The translations under genes were made by a program, and so were the position numbers. Under the pieces are notes generated by a model. That model saw only the letters and a program-made list of their open reading frames with translations. It made no database searches and was not told the origin of the DNA. Below, piece after piece: positions 1 through 7,271 of a DNA stretch of 64,000 nucleotides (positions are counted from its first letter, which is position 1; every line of letters begins with the position of its first letter). This stretch comes from an uncultured Tateyamaria sp. (GTDB lineage: Bacteria > Pseudomonadota > Alphaproteobacteria > Rhodobacterales > Rhodobacteraceae), in NCBI RefSeq assembly GCF_947503415.1, contig NZ_CANNDS010000001.1:1522501-1586500 (forward strand). The letters run 5' to 3'.

Positions 1-621
1 GCCCTGCCGGTTGGCGCGTGGATCGCGGCGGAAGGTTGTGGCTTCGAAACGATGGCGCGTTTCTTCTGGGAAATCATCGGTTTGCATGCTGGGCACAATG
101 CGCACCGTGCCCCCTTCAAACCGGGTATCACGTGGCAATGTCAAACCAACCTCACCACCAGAATCCTGTCCTACCGGTAGCGTGTCACCAGCAGTGACCA
201 ACGCGCCCAACCCACAGGATTGATGTGTTGCGCGGGACCCCAACATGGGTTCGGTGTCAAAGCCGCCACCGACATGCAGGTAGCCGTAAGTCCCGGCGCG
301 TGTTGGCCCGATAACCAAAAGCGCGCCTTTGGGGACCATGTGGCTGGCGTTCCATGCCGCGGCAGATCCGTCAATTTGCACCGTCATTTCTGCGCCGGTA
401 AACGCCACACGTATATCCGCCGTCGCCTCGAACGTACCGCCGGTGCCGACCATCTCGAGAACCGCGAGGTCCTTGGGTTGCTTCAGCAACGCGGCCCCCT
501 CGTATACGGCCAGCCGATCTGCGGCACCGCCGCGCGTCAGCCCTTTCGCCAGAAGTCCAGTGCGGCCCAGATCCTGTACCGCAACACCGGGGCCCACCTG
601 AACAACACGCAATGCGGTCAT
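1..621 (-). CDS. pxpC: 5-oxoprolinase subunit C (biotin-dependent carboxyltransferase family), partial
   Basis: The first 207 codons of a PxpC/KipA (allophanate hydrolase subunit 2 type) protein are visible; the 3' end lies beyond the left edge, since family members usually run to about 300 residues or more. The N-terminus reads like the family, with a V-x-x-x-G-x-G-x-x-V-x-D-x-G-R-x-G segment followed by G-G-A-A-D. Its ATG overlaps the pxpB stop in an ATGA junction, so the two are translationally coupled. In E. coli and B. subtilis PxpA, PxpB and PxpC together hydrolyse 5-oxoproline to glutamate with ATP (known). A pxpA gene may lie further left but cannot be seen. Confidence 0.85.
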   Translation of the reverse strand, partial: MTALRVVQVGPGVAVQDLGRTGLLAKGLTRGGAADRLAVYEGAALLKQPKDLAVLEMVGTGGTFEATADIRVAFTGAEMTVQIDGSAAAWNASHMVPKGALLVIGPTRAGTYGYLHVGGGFDTEPMLGSRATHQSCGLGALVTAGDTLPVGQDSGGEVGLTLPRDTRFEGGTVRIVPSMQTDDFPEETRHRFEATTFRRDPRANRQG

Positions 622-1367
622 CCCAGCACCTCACGCGTGGCACCGCCTGATCCATCGGTCACCTTGTCTTCAATGCGCGCCAGCTCTGCCGCGGAGATAT
701 CGGTGAACTGAACTTCATCGCCCGGCGCGAGGGGGAAGGGCGTGTCGCCTTGCGGGCGAAAACAGGCAAATGCGGATTGACCTACATGCCGCCAGCCCGT
801 GGGCGTGTCATTTGCAAACAGGCATATCTGACGGACCGCAGCCACCAACGCACCCGCTGGAACATTCGGTGTCAGTTCTTTCTGTCGGGGAATATTCCAA
901 TGCGCATCCAATGTGCCAAGATACGGCTGACCCGGCGCGAAGCCCAATGTGAGCACCCTCAAGCGCGTCGATGTCAGTTCACGCAAAGCGTCCTCTTCGC
1001 TCACCCCGGCAGCCTCTGCGGCCTCGGCCAATTGCGGTGCACGGTGCCCGCCAAACGAAGCTGGGATGGTCCAGAGCGCCCGGCCTTCGGGCAATGGCGC
1101 ATCGAACCAGTTCCGGGAGGACAGTTCACTATTCAAGCGGTCTGCGACGGCTTCGAAGGCATGCACTGACAGGTCGACACGGAAGAACGCCGACACCAGT
1201 GTGCTGCTGCTTTCCGAAATCATATCCCAGCGTTCGGCATCCACAGCACCGCGAAAGGCGATCGCCGCGCGGTTGGCTGCGTCGGTTGCCTTGTCGCCAA
1301 ACGTCACAAGCACACCATCCAGTCCAACAGAGCGGATTTTCGGTGTGTATGAGGTGGTGAGTGTCAT
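618..1367 (-). CDS. pxpB: 5-oxoprolinase subunit B (KipI / AHS1 family)
   Basis: A 249-residue cytoplasmic protein of normal length for the PxpB/KipI family. The diagnostic central block L-G-F-A-P-G-Q-P-Y-L-G-x-L-D is followed by P-R-x-x-x-x-x-x-V-P-A-G and then the G-W-x-x-x-G motif (here T-G-W-R-H-V-G-Q). It partners PxpC for ATP-dependent 5-oxoproline opening, which recycles glutamate from cyclised glutamine or glutathione breakdown. The gene is last-but-one in a minus-strand run (LacI regulator, glycosylase, pxpB, pxpC), 36 nt downstream of the glycosylase stop, so cotranscription is likely. The old KipI name (KinA inhibitor) comes from Bacillus and probably does not describe the role here. 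Confidence 0.87.
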   Translation of the reverse strand: MTLTTSYTPKIRSVGLDGVLVTFGDKATDAANRAAIAFRGAVDAERWDMISESSSTLVSAFFRVDLSVHAFEAVADRLNSELSSRNWFDAPLPEGRALWTIPASFGGHRAPQLAEAAEAAGVSEEDALRELTSTRLRVLTLGFAPGQPYLGTLDAHWNIPRQKELTPNVPAGALVAAVRQICLFANDTPTGWRHVGQSAFACFRPQGDTPFPLAPGDEVQFTDISAAELARIEDKVTDGSGGATREVLG

Positions 1368-1403
1368 GGGCGGCAGCGTAGATGCTTTGACTTCGGACGC
1401 AAG

Positions 1404-2612
1404 TCAAAGCGCCGTCCGCAGCCAGCCTTCCTCAAAGGCAATCTGCGAGACACCTGCCACTTTGGTTACACGATCCAGTTCCGCTTCGAACGCGGCCTGC
1501 CGACCCTTGCCCCAGCGCACCTTACGCTCGGGCCACACGGCGCGGACACGCAGTACATCATCGGCGCGGTGCGCTTTCATATCCACCCGGCCTACGATCC
1601 GGTCGCCCTCCATCAGGGGAAAGACATAGTAGCCATAGGTGCGTTTGGGTTCAGGCACGAAAATCTCGATCCGATAGGCGAATCCGAACAGACGTTCGGC
1701 GCGTTTGCGATCACGCAAGGCAGGATCGAACGGGCTCAGAACACGCAAACGGGACGTGGGTTCGTGGTGCAAGGCCGGGTCATCGGGCAGGTTCGGCCAA
1801 GCAAAAGCTGTCCGTGCCACCCCATCCACGCCCGTCACATTCACCTGCATGATACGCCCGGTTGCAAGCGCTTGGGCGCACCATGCCTTGGCCTCTGCCG
1901 GGCTGACATGATCCCAGAAGGCGGCCAATTCACCGTGTGTGGCAAAGCCCAACCTGCTCAGCGCCTCGCGGCAGCACCAGTCGATGGTTTCCTCGACATC
2001 TGGTGCATTGCCGATAGTGCGCGCGTCCAGCACCCGTTCGGTGAGGTCGTAGTATTTCTGGAAGCCTTCACGTTTGACGACTTGAAGGGCGCCGCTGCGC
2101 CAAAGGTATTCAAGTGCGGTTTTGGACGGGTGCCAATCCCACCAACCGCCGGAACCTCGCTTTTCATCCTGTCCCACGTCGCCTGAGCAGCATGGCCCTT
2201 GCTCTCGGATACGGTCCAACACGGGTTGGAATTTCGCCTCGAACCCGTCGCGGCGCCACTCGCTCCACCTGTCGCGCAGGCGGGCGGCGTCTCTTTCGCG
2301 GCGCAGGTGCCAATACGGATAGAATGCCGATGGGATCACCGCCGCGTCGTGCGTCCAATGTTCGAACAAGGCGCGGTCGCGCTCGTACAGGTTTTTCAGG
2401 TTCTTGGGCCGATACCGAGGTTTGCGCGCAAAAAGGATCAAATCGTGCGCCCGTGCAACGGTGTTGATGCTGTCAAGCTGGACAAAGCCAAGCTGTGTGA
2501 TCAGATCCAGCAGCGCGGCACCATGGGCCGGACCGGCGGGCGTTTCTGTCAAAAGGTGACGGTGCAGAAAGACGCCACGCGCTTGAGTGTTCGATAGAGT
2601 AAAGGGCGTCAC
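1404..2612 (-). CDS. Winged-helix DNA glycosylase of the YcaQ/AlkX (HTH_42) family
   Basis: This 402-residue protein starts at a GTG that overlaps the stop of the upstream LacI-type gene (GTGA). Family members unhook interstrand crosslinks or excise bulky alkylated bases. The catalytic segment near residues 44-50 reads V-Q-L-D-S-I-N followed by T-V-A-R-A-H-D. A Q-hydrophobic-D pattern is what I recall for the AlkX/YcaQ branch, whereas AlkZ has Q-hydrophobic-Q, so I place it nearer YcaQ. Downstream, W-E-W/D-W-H-P-S-K-T-A-L-E-Y and a G-R-V-D-M-K-A-H-R segment near the C-terminus are also family-like. Lesion specificity cannot be read from sequence. Confidence 0.82.
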   Translation of the reverse strand: MTPFTLSNTQARGVFLHRHLLTETPAGPAHGAALLDLITQLGFVQLDSINTVARAHDLILFARKPRYRPKNLKNLYERDRALFEHWTHDAAVIPSAFYPYWHLRRERDAARLRDRWSEWRRDGFEAKFQPVLDRIREQGPCCSGDVGQDEKRGSGGWWDWHPSKTALEYLWRSGALQVVKREGFQKYYDLTERVLDARTIGNAPDVEETIDWCCREALSRLGFATHGELAAFWDHVSPAEAKAWCAQALATGRIMQVNVTGVDGVARTAFAWPNLPDDPALHHEPTSRLRVLSPFDPALRDRKRAERLFGFAYRIEIFVPEPKRTYGYYVFPLMEGDRIVGRVDMKAHRADDVLRVRAVWPERKVRWGKGRQAAFEAELDRVTKVAGVSQIAFEEGWLRTAL

Positions 2613-3667
2613 GTCCGCATGGTGCGGCGCAGCGTATCGCCGTAGGAGATCTTGGGAGTGAGCGTGATGTGCTTGGGCGCAGGATCTGCGCCGTCGGCGT
2701 TGCGGTCGCGTATGATCTCGGCTGCGGCGCGCCCGATTTCAAGCCGGCAGGCATCGGTCGTCGCCAATTGACGTGGCAGCCCCTGCAACAGTTCGACTCC
2801 GTTGAACCCGGCAAGACCAATCTGACCTGGCACATCGATGCCTTCGTCCAGCAGGTACAGCAAGCCGCCTGCGCCAATCATGTCATTGGAATAATACAGG
2901 AAATCGAGGTCTGGATTTGCATCCAGCATCGTCTTGGTCATCTCGCGCCCCTTGGCCAGCGCTGAGCCACCCTCATAGAAATCGCGGGCTTCGATTTCGA
3001 TCCCTGCTTTGGCAAGCCCTTCGGTCAGCCCCTCGAACCGTTTGCGCGCGCGGTGATCGCGGGGCATGGATGTGCCCATAAATCCAATGCGCGAATAGCC
3101 CTGTTTCAGGATGGCCTTGGCCATATCGAGCCCGGCCTGCCGGTGCGAAATGCCAACCATATTGTCGACCGGATTGCCGTCGGTGTCCATGATCTCGACC
3201 ACCGGAATACCTGCATTCTGTAGCATCGCCTGCGCCGCGTCAGAGTGTTCAAGCCCCGCGATGATCACGCCCGACGGGCGCCACGACAGCATTTCGTACA
3301 GCACCCGTTCTTCCTTGTCGCGCATGTAGTCGGTCACGCCAAAGACAGGTTGAAGGGCGGTTTCTTCGAGCACTTGGTTGATGCCTGTCAGTACCTCGGG
3401 GAACACCATATTGCTCAGCGACGGGACAATGACCGCGACAAGGTTCACATGTTGTGACGCAAGGGACCCGGCAATCTGGTTGGGCACGTAGCCAAGCGTT
3501 TTGGCAGCTTCCAGTACCTTTTTGCGCGTGGCTTCGGAGACATCCCCTCGGTTGCGCAGCACCCGACTGACGGTCATTTCGGACACGCCGGACGCGGCAG
3601 AAACATCGCGCAGGGTCAACGGGCGGGCAGGGCGTTCGGTCAAAGACGGTCCTTTCAGGTGTTTCAT
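2609..3667 (-). CDS. LacI/GalR-family transcriptional regulator
   Basis: A 352-residue repressor-type protein. Residues about 18-42 hold the LacI helix-turn-helix (T-L-R-D-V-S-A-A-S-G-V-S then M-T-V-S-R-V-L-R), followed by the hinge region N-Q-I-A-G-S-L-A-S and a periplasmic-binding-protein-like effector domain to the C-terminus (V-A-V-I-V-P-S-L-S-N, then F-M-G-T and L-A-G-F-N-G). ATG 3667 is preferred over an upstream in-frame TTG at 3682. Members close to GntR bind sugar acids, but the ligand here is unknown. It heads the run that contains the glycosylase and pxpBC, an odd set of companions, so its true target may be elsewhere. Confidence 0.88.
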   Translation of the reverse strand: MKHLKGPSLTERPARPLTLRDVSAASGVSEMTVSRVLRNRGDVSEATRKKVLEAAKTLGYVPNQIAGSLASQHVNLVAVIVPSLSNMVFPEVLTGINQVLEETALQPVFGVTDYMRDKEERVLYEMLSWRPSGVIIAGLEHSDAAQAMLQNAGIPVVEIMDTDGNPVDNMVGISHRQAGLDMAKAILKQGYSRIGFMGTSMPRDHRARKRFEGLTEGLAKAGIEIEARDFYEGGSALAKGREMTKTMLDANPDLDFLYYSNDMIGAGGLLYLLDEGIDVPGQIGLAGFNGVELLQGLPRQLATTDACRLEIGRAAAEIIRDRNADGADPAPKHITLTPKISYGDTLRRTMRT

Positions 3668-3770
3668 CCGAGTTACCGTCAAAACCGTTCAGGATTCAAG
3701 CGTTTGGACAGCTTGTATCGTGCTGAAACGGGTGACAACGGCTGCACGAAACGATAATTCGATGTTCAAC

Positions 3771-3847
3771 GGCCCCGTGGCTCAACTGGATAGAGCAGCC
3801 CCCTCCTAAGGGGCAGGTTGCAGGTTCGAATCCTGCCGGGGTCGCCA
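3771..3847 (+). tRNA. tRNA-Arg (anticodon CCT)
   Basis: A full cloverleaf can be folded: a 7-bp acceptor stem (GGCCCCG with CGGGGTC, one G-U), a D-arm GCTC/GAGC, an anticodon stem GCCCC/GGGGC with loop CTCCTAA, and a T-arm GCAGG/CCTGC with loop TTCGAAT. The anticodon is CCT, reading AGG (arginine). The CCA tail (3845-3847) is encoded. The gene sits head-to-tail against the convergent pobA stop, leaving no spacer. No integrase or direct repeat of the tRNA end is visible nearby, so there is no sign of it serving as an attachment site. Confidence 0.96.
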
Positions 3848-5017
3848 TCAGTAGGGAAGGCCTACGTAATTTAAGGCCATTGCAGCCTGTGCCTCGTTGT
3901 TGTCCCGAAGCAGGGCAAGCTCCGCCAACTGCATCTTCTTGTCGAATTCGGTCTGACCGGGGAAATGGTGCATCAGCGTCGAAAACCACCAACTGAAACG
4001 CTGAGTTTTCCACACCCGGGCCAAGGCCCTTATCGAGTATTGATCAATACCCGCGGAATCACCTTCGCCGTAATACTGGCGCAGGCCCTGGTTCAGATAA
4101 TGCACATCCGATGCCGCCGTGTTCAGCCCCTTGGCACCGGTCGGTGGCACGATATGAGCCGCGTCGCCGCATAGAAACAGACGTCCCCACCGCATGGGTT
4201 CACACACAAAACTGCGCAGCGGGGCGATGGATTTTTCGATGCTGGGGCCTGTCACTAACGCTTCGGCGGCTTGCGGGGGAATGCGGCGGCGCAGCTCGTC
4301 CCAGAATGCCTCGTCTGTCCAATTCGCAGGGTCATCCGATGTCTCGCACTGGATATAGTACCGGCTCAGATTGGCATTTCGCATCGAACACAGGGCAAAG
4401 CCACGATCGGAGTTGGCATAGATCAGTTCGTCATTGACGGGAGGCGTTTCCGACAAGATGCCCAGCCAACCGAACGGATACACTTTCTCGTATTCTCTTC
4501 GGACATCTTCTGGGATCGTTTTCCGGCTGACCCCATGGAACCCGTCACAGCCCGCGACGAAATCGCAGTCAATTCGGTGAGTTTGCCCGTGTTGGGAATA
4601 CGTCACGAAGGGTGCATCGGTGTCGGCATCTTGGATCGACACCTCTTCTACTTCGAAATGGGTGTCACCGCCCGTGCTGTCGCGCGCATCATACAGATCG
4701 CGTGTGACCTCGGTTTGGCCATAAACGAGAACCGTGGCGTCCGTATGGGCCGCGAAATCCACGCGAAACATGTCGTTGTCGTAGGCGATCAACGTTCCAT
4801 CATGCACAAACCCTTCGGCTTTCATGCGGGCGTCGACGCCGGCTTGTCCCATCAAATCCACAAGGCCGCGTTCCAATACACCCGCGCGGATGCGCCCAAG
4901 CACATACTCCCGGGATTGACGCTCCAGCACCACTGTTTCAACTCCAGCCTTGTGTAAAAGCTGGCCCAGCAACAAGCCTGATGGCCCGCCACCGACTATG
5001 ACGACCTGAGTGCGCAT
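3848..5017 (-). CDS. pobA: 4-hydroxybenzoate 3-monooxygenase
   Basis: A 389-residue flavoprotein, the usual length for PobA. It hydroxylates 4-hydroxybenzoate to protocatechuate with NADPH and O2, feeding the beta-ketoadipate pathway. The N-terminal FAD motif is V-G-G-G-P-S-G-L-L, the central D-G motif reads A-G-C-D-G-F-H-G, and the flavin ribityl-binding block is G-D-A-A-H-I-V-P-P-T-G-A-K-G-L-N. A good Shine-Dalgarno (AGGGAGA) precedes the ATG. It lies 50 nt downstream of the TetR gene on the same strand and may be read through from that operon or from its own promoter. No PobR-type regulator is adjacent. Confidence 0.95.
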   Translation of the reverse strand: MRTQVVIVGGGPSGLLLGQLLHKAGVETVVLERQSREYVLGRIRAGVLERGLVDLMGQAGVDARMKAEGFVHDGTLIAYDNDMFRVDFAAHTDATVLVYGQTEVTRDLYDARDSTGGDTHFEVEEVSIQDADTDAPFVTYSQHGQTHRIDCDFVAGCDGFHGVSRKTIPEDVRREYEKVYPFGWLGILSETPPVNDELIYANSDRGFALCSMRNANLSRYYIQCETSDDPANWTDEAFWDELRRRIPPQAAEALVTGPSIEKSIAPLRSFVCEPMRWGRLFLCGDAAHIVPPTGAKGLNTAASDVHYLNQGLRQYYGEGDSAGIDQYSIRALARVWKTQRFSWWFSTLMHHFPGQTEFDKKMQLAELALLRDNNEAQAAMALNYVGLPY

Positions 5018-5067
5018 ACGTTCTCCCTGGAAGTATCGTCATACGACATAACTATTTTCCAAAAAGG

Positions 5068-5742
5068 TCAAGCAGGGGCGGAGTGTGCCGCCACCTCGCG
5101 CGCATAGGTGTTGAAGGCCGCGATCTCGTGTTCGGCGGCGTCTTTGCCCGTGAACGCCACGAGGTACCCGGGGACCATGGCAAGCCGTTCCTCCAGCGTT
5201 TCACCCAGTTTCGCGTTGTCGTAACCAAGCTGCATATAGTAAATCACCCGTGCCCGTGCCGTGGCTTCCAATGGGGCATAGCCGAAGCGCGTGAACATGG
5301 CGGTCAGTGCATCCAGTCTGGCCGCATCGCCTGCCTTTAGTACAGTATTCACCCGTTCTGACCGCCGCGCCCAGTCCCGGATCGCAAAGTCGAGCCGGTT
5401 GTCGAACAATGCGGTGTCGATGTTGCAATGGAAGATGTTGCAACACGCCTCAGTAATGGTGCGCGCGGGTGCATTCGCTTGCGTCACCATGGCAGCCGTG
5501 TTGGTGTTCTGCCAATGCTCCAGCAGGGCGTTCAAAAGATCCGTGCGATTCTTGAAGTACCAGTAGAAACTCGACCGAGACACCTGCAAGTGTCCAGCCA
5601 GATCGGCGACCTTGACGGCTTCGACGCCACCCTGTTTCAGCACAGTCAAGGCGGCATTCATCCAGTCCTGACGCGTAACCTTCACATTGCCGATCAACGG
5701 GTCCTTGTCGGGGTCGTCCCGGTGCAGAAGTGGAGCGTCCAT
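5068..5742 (-). CDS. TetR/AcrR-family transcriptional regulator
   Basis: A 224-residue protein with an N-terminal TetR helix-turn-helix at about residues 24-70 (A-A-L-T-V-L-K-Q-G-G then V-S-R-S-S-F-Y-W-Y-F-K-N-R). The C-terminal helical domain should bind a small ligand. Its ATG overlaps the stop of the MttB-like gene by one base (TGATG), so it is translationally coupled as third gene of the GcvT-like/MttB-like operon. The perfect dyad at 9720-9741 ahead of that operon is a natural candidate for its operator and would give autoregulation (inference). The ligand may be a methylated amine or a derivative, but nothing in the sequence proves it. Confidence 0.85.
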   Translation of the reverse strand: MDAPLLHRDDPDKDPLIGNVKVTRQDWMNAALTVLKQGGVEAVKVADLAGHLQVSRSSFYWYFKNRTDLLNALLEHWQNTNTAAMVTQANAPARTITEACCNIFHCNIDTALFDNRLDFAIRDWARRSERVNTVLKAGDAARLDALTAMFTRFGYAPLEATARARVIYYMQLGYDNAKLGETLEERLAMVPGYLVAFTGKDAAEHEIAAFNTYAREVAAHSAPA

Positions 5743-7271
5743 CAGTTGGTCGGTGCACAGCCACCGGCGGCTGTTCGGTCAGTGATGTATTTATGCAGTG
5801 CCTCGATCCGATCGCCGTCGGTCGGCGGCGGAGTGAAATCGCGCAAAATGCCCTTCCACACATCCGTGGCCCGTGTTGTTGCATCGACACTGCCGCGCTC
5901 TTCCCATGTTCCGAAATTGGCAAAGTCGGCCACGACAGGTTCGTAGAATTCGGTGGCGTAGCGTTCCATTGTGTGGGCAGCGCCAAAGAAATGTCCGCCT
6001 GGTTGCACCTCTTCCAGCGCGTCCATTGCGATCTCCGCGTCCTCTGCGGGTGTGGCTGCGCACAGTTCGGCGACCATCTGCAAGACCTCCACATCCGTGA
6101 CCAGTTTTTCGTAGGAAATGGTTAATCCACCTTCCAACCAGCCCGCAGAATGCAGCGTGACCGTGGCCCCGGCCATAAGGCAGCCCCACGTGCCGAACTG
6201 CGTCTCATTTGCGGCCTGCACGTCGCTGAGATTTGCAGCCGACCCGGACGCACAACGCCACGGCAGTCCGATGTGGCGGGCCAATTGCCCTGCAGCCAGC
6301 GACGCCTTGAAGTGCTCGGGCGTGCCAAAGATGGGCGCACCGGATTTCATATCCACGTTGGACGTGAACGTGCCGTAGCACACCGGCGCGCCGGGGTTGA
6401 CCAACTGGCCCAATGTGATCGCCGCCAAGGCCTCCGCATGGCTGAGCGTCATGGCCCCGGCCACCGTGATCGGTGCCATTGCGCCCATCAGGGTAAAGGG
6501 CGTGATGATGGCCATCTGACCCGCCTTGGCAAAGTCCATGACCCCGAGGGCCATGGGAATGTCCAACTGGCGGGGTGAGTTGGTGTTGATAATCGTGTAG
6601 CTATGCGAATTGGCCGCAAATTCCGCATCTGAAAGCCCGCGAAAATCCCGCAGCATTTCAAAGCTCTCTTCAACTTGCCCGGTTCCCCGTGAAAAGATGA
6701 ACGGCAGCTTGTCCGTCAGCTCCATCTGCCCTTTGACCGTCGCATAGTGGCGCAAATGAACGGGCACATCCTGTGGTTCCACCAGTGGCGGGATCATGTG
6801 CAGCACATCGTAGTGCTGGGTCAACTGGATCAGCTCTCGAAAGTCCTGCTCGGTGCCGGGGCGTCGTCCGCGGTCCAGATCGGTGGCATGGGGACAGCCC
6901 GCACCGGGCTGAAAGATCATCGACCCCAGCTCCATGACCAGATTCCGATCCGGGTTGCCTGCGATCAGAGGGAAAGACTTGGGCGCGGTGTCCAGCGCCG
7001 CCTCCACCATTTCACGCCCGATATGCACCATCTCGGTGCTGTCATCGACCCGCGCGCCGCCCGCTCTGAACTGCGCCCGCGCCTCGGACAGCAGCACCTT
7101 GATGCCCAGCCGTTCCAGCACATCCAGCGACGCCTCGTGCATCGCCGCAATCCGGTCTTCCGAAAACACATTCATCGGTGGGAACGGATTGCGCAGATTG
7201 CGGTAATTCGTGGTGCGGGTTTTGGCCGGTGGTGCACCACGGCCCCGACGACGGCGAGGTTGGTCGGTCAT
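5742..7271 (-). CDS. MttB-like trimethylamine methyltransferase family protein (non-pyrrolysine)
   Basis: A 509-residue protein of the MttB superfamily, with an Arg-rich N-terminus and a TIM-barrel core; Q-P-G-A-G-C-P-H-A and a glycine/alanine-rich C-terminal half are typical. The frame has no internal TAG, so this is the pyrrolysine-free branch, in which one studied anaerobic member demethylates glycine betaine (known). Its start overlaps the upstream GcvT-family oxidoreductase (ATGA) and its stop overlaps the TetR start. The pairing with a GcvT-type demethylase suggests methyl transfer from a quaternary or tertiary amine to tetrahydrofolate (inference). Substrate unknown. Confidence 0.85.
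   Translation of the reverse strand: MTDQPRRRRGRGAPPAKTRTTNYRNLRNPFPPMNVFSEDRIAAMHEASLDVLERLGIKVLLSEARAQFRAGGARVDDSTEMVHIGREMVEAALDTAPKSFPLIAGNPDRNLVMELGSMIFQPGAGCPHATDLDRGRRPGTEQDFRELIQLTQHYDVLHMIPPLVEPQDVPVHLRHYATVKGQMELTDKLPFIFSRGTGQVEESFEMLRDFRGLSDAEFAANSHSYTIINTNSPRQLDIPMALGVMDFAKAGQMAIITPFTLMGAMAPITVAGAMTLSHAEALAAITLGQLVNPGAPVCYGTFTSNVDMKSGAPIFGTPEHFKASLAAGQLARHIGLPWRCASGSAANLSDVQAANETQFGTWGCLMAGATVTLHSAGWLEGGLTISYEKLVTDVEVLQMVAELCAATPAEDAEIAMDALEEVQPGGHFFGAAHTMERYATEFYEPVVADFANFGTWEERGSVDATTRATDVWKGILRDFTPPPTDGDRIEALHKYITDRTAAGGCAPTN

Noticed and set aside
3771-3847. tRNA-Arg as an integration site for a mobile element
   Set aside because: No integrase, no repeat of the tRNA 3' end and no change in gene character on either side.
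5742-7271. Pyrrolysine-containing trimethylamine methyltransferase
   Set aside because: The frame contains no internal TAG codon, so it belongs to the pyrrolysine-free MttB-like group.
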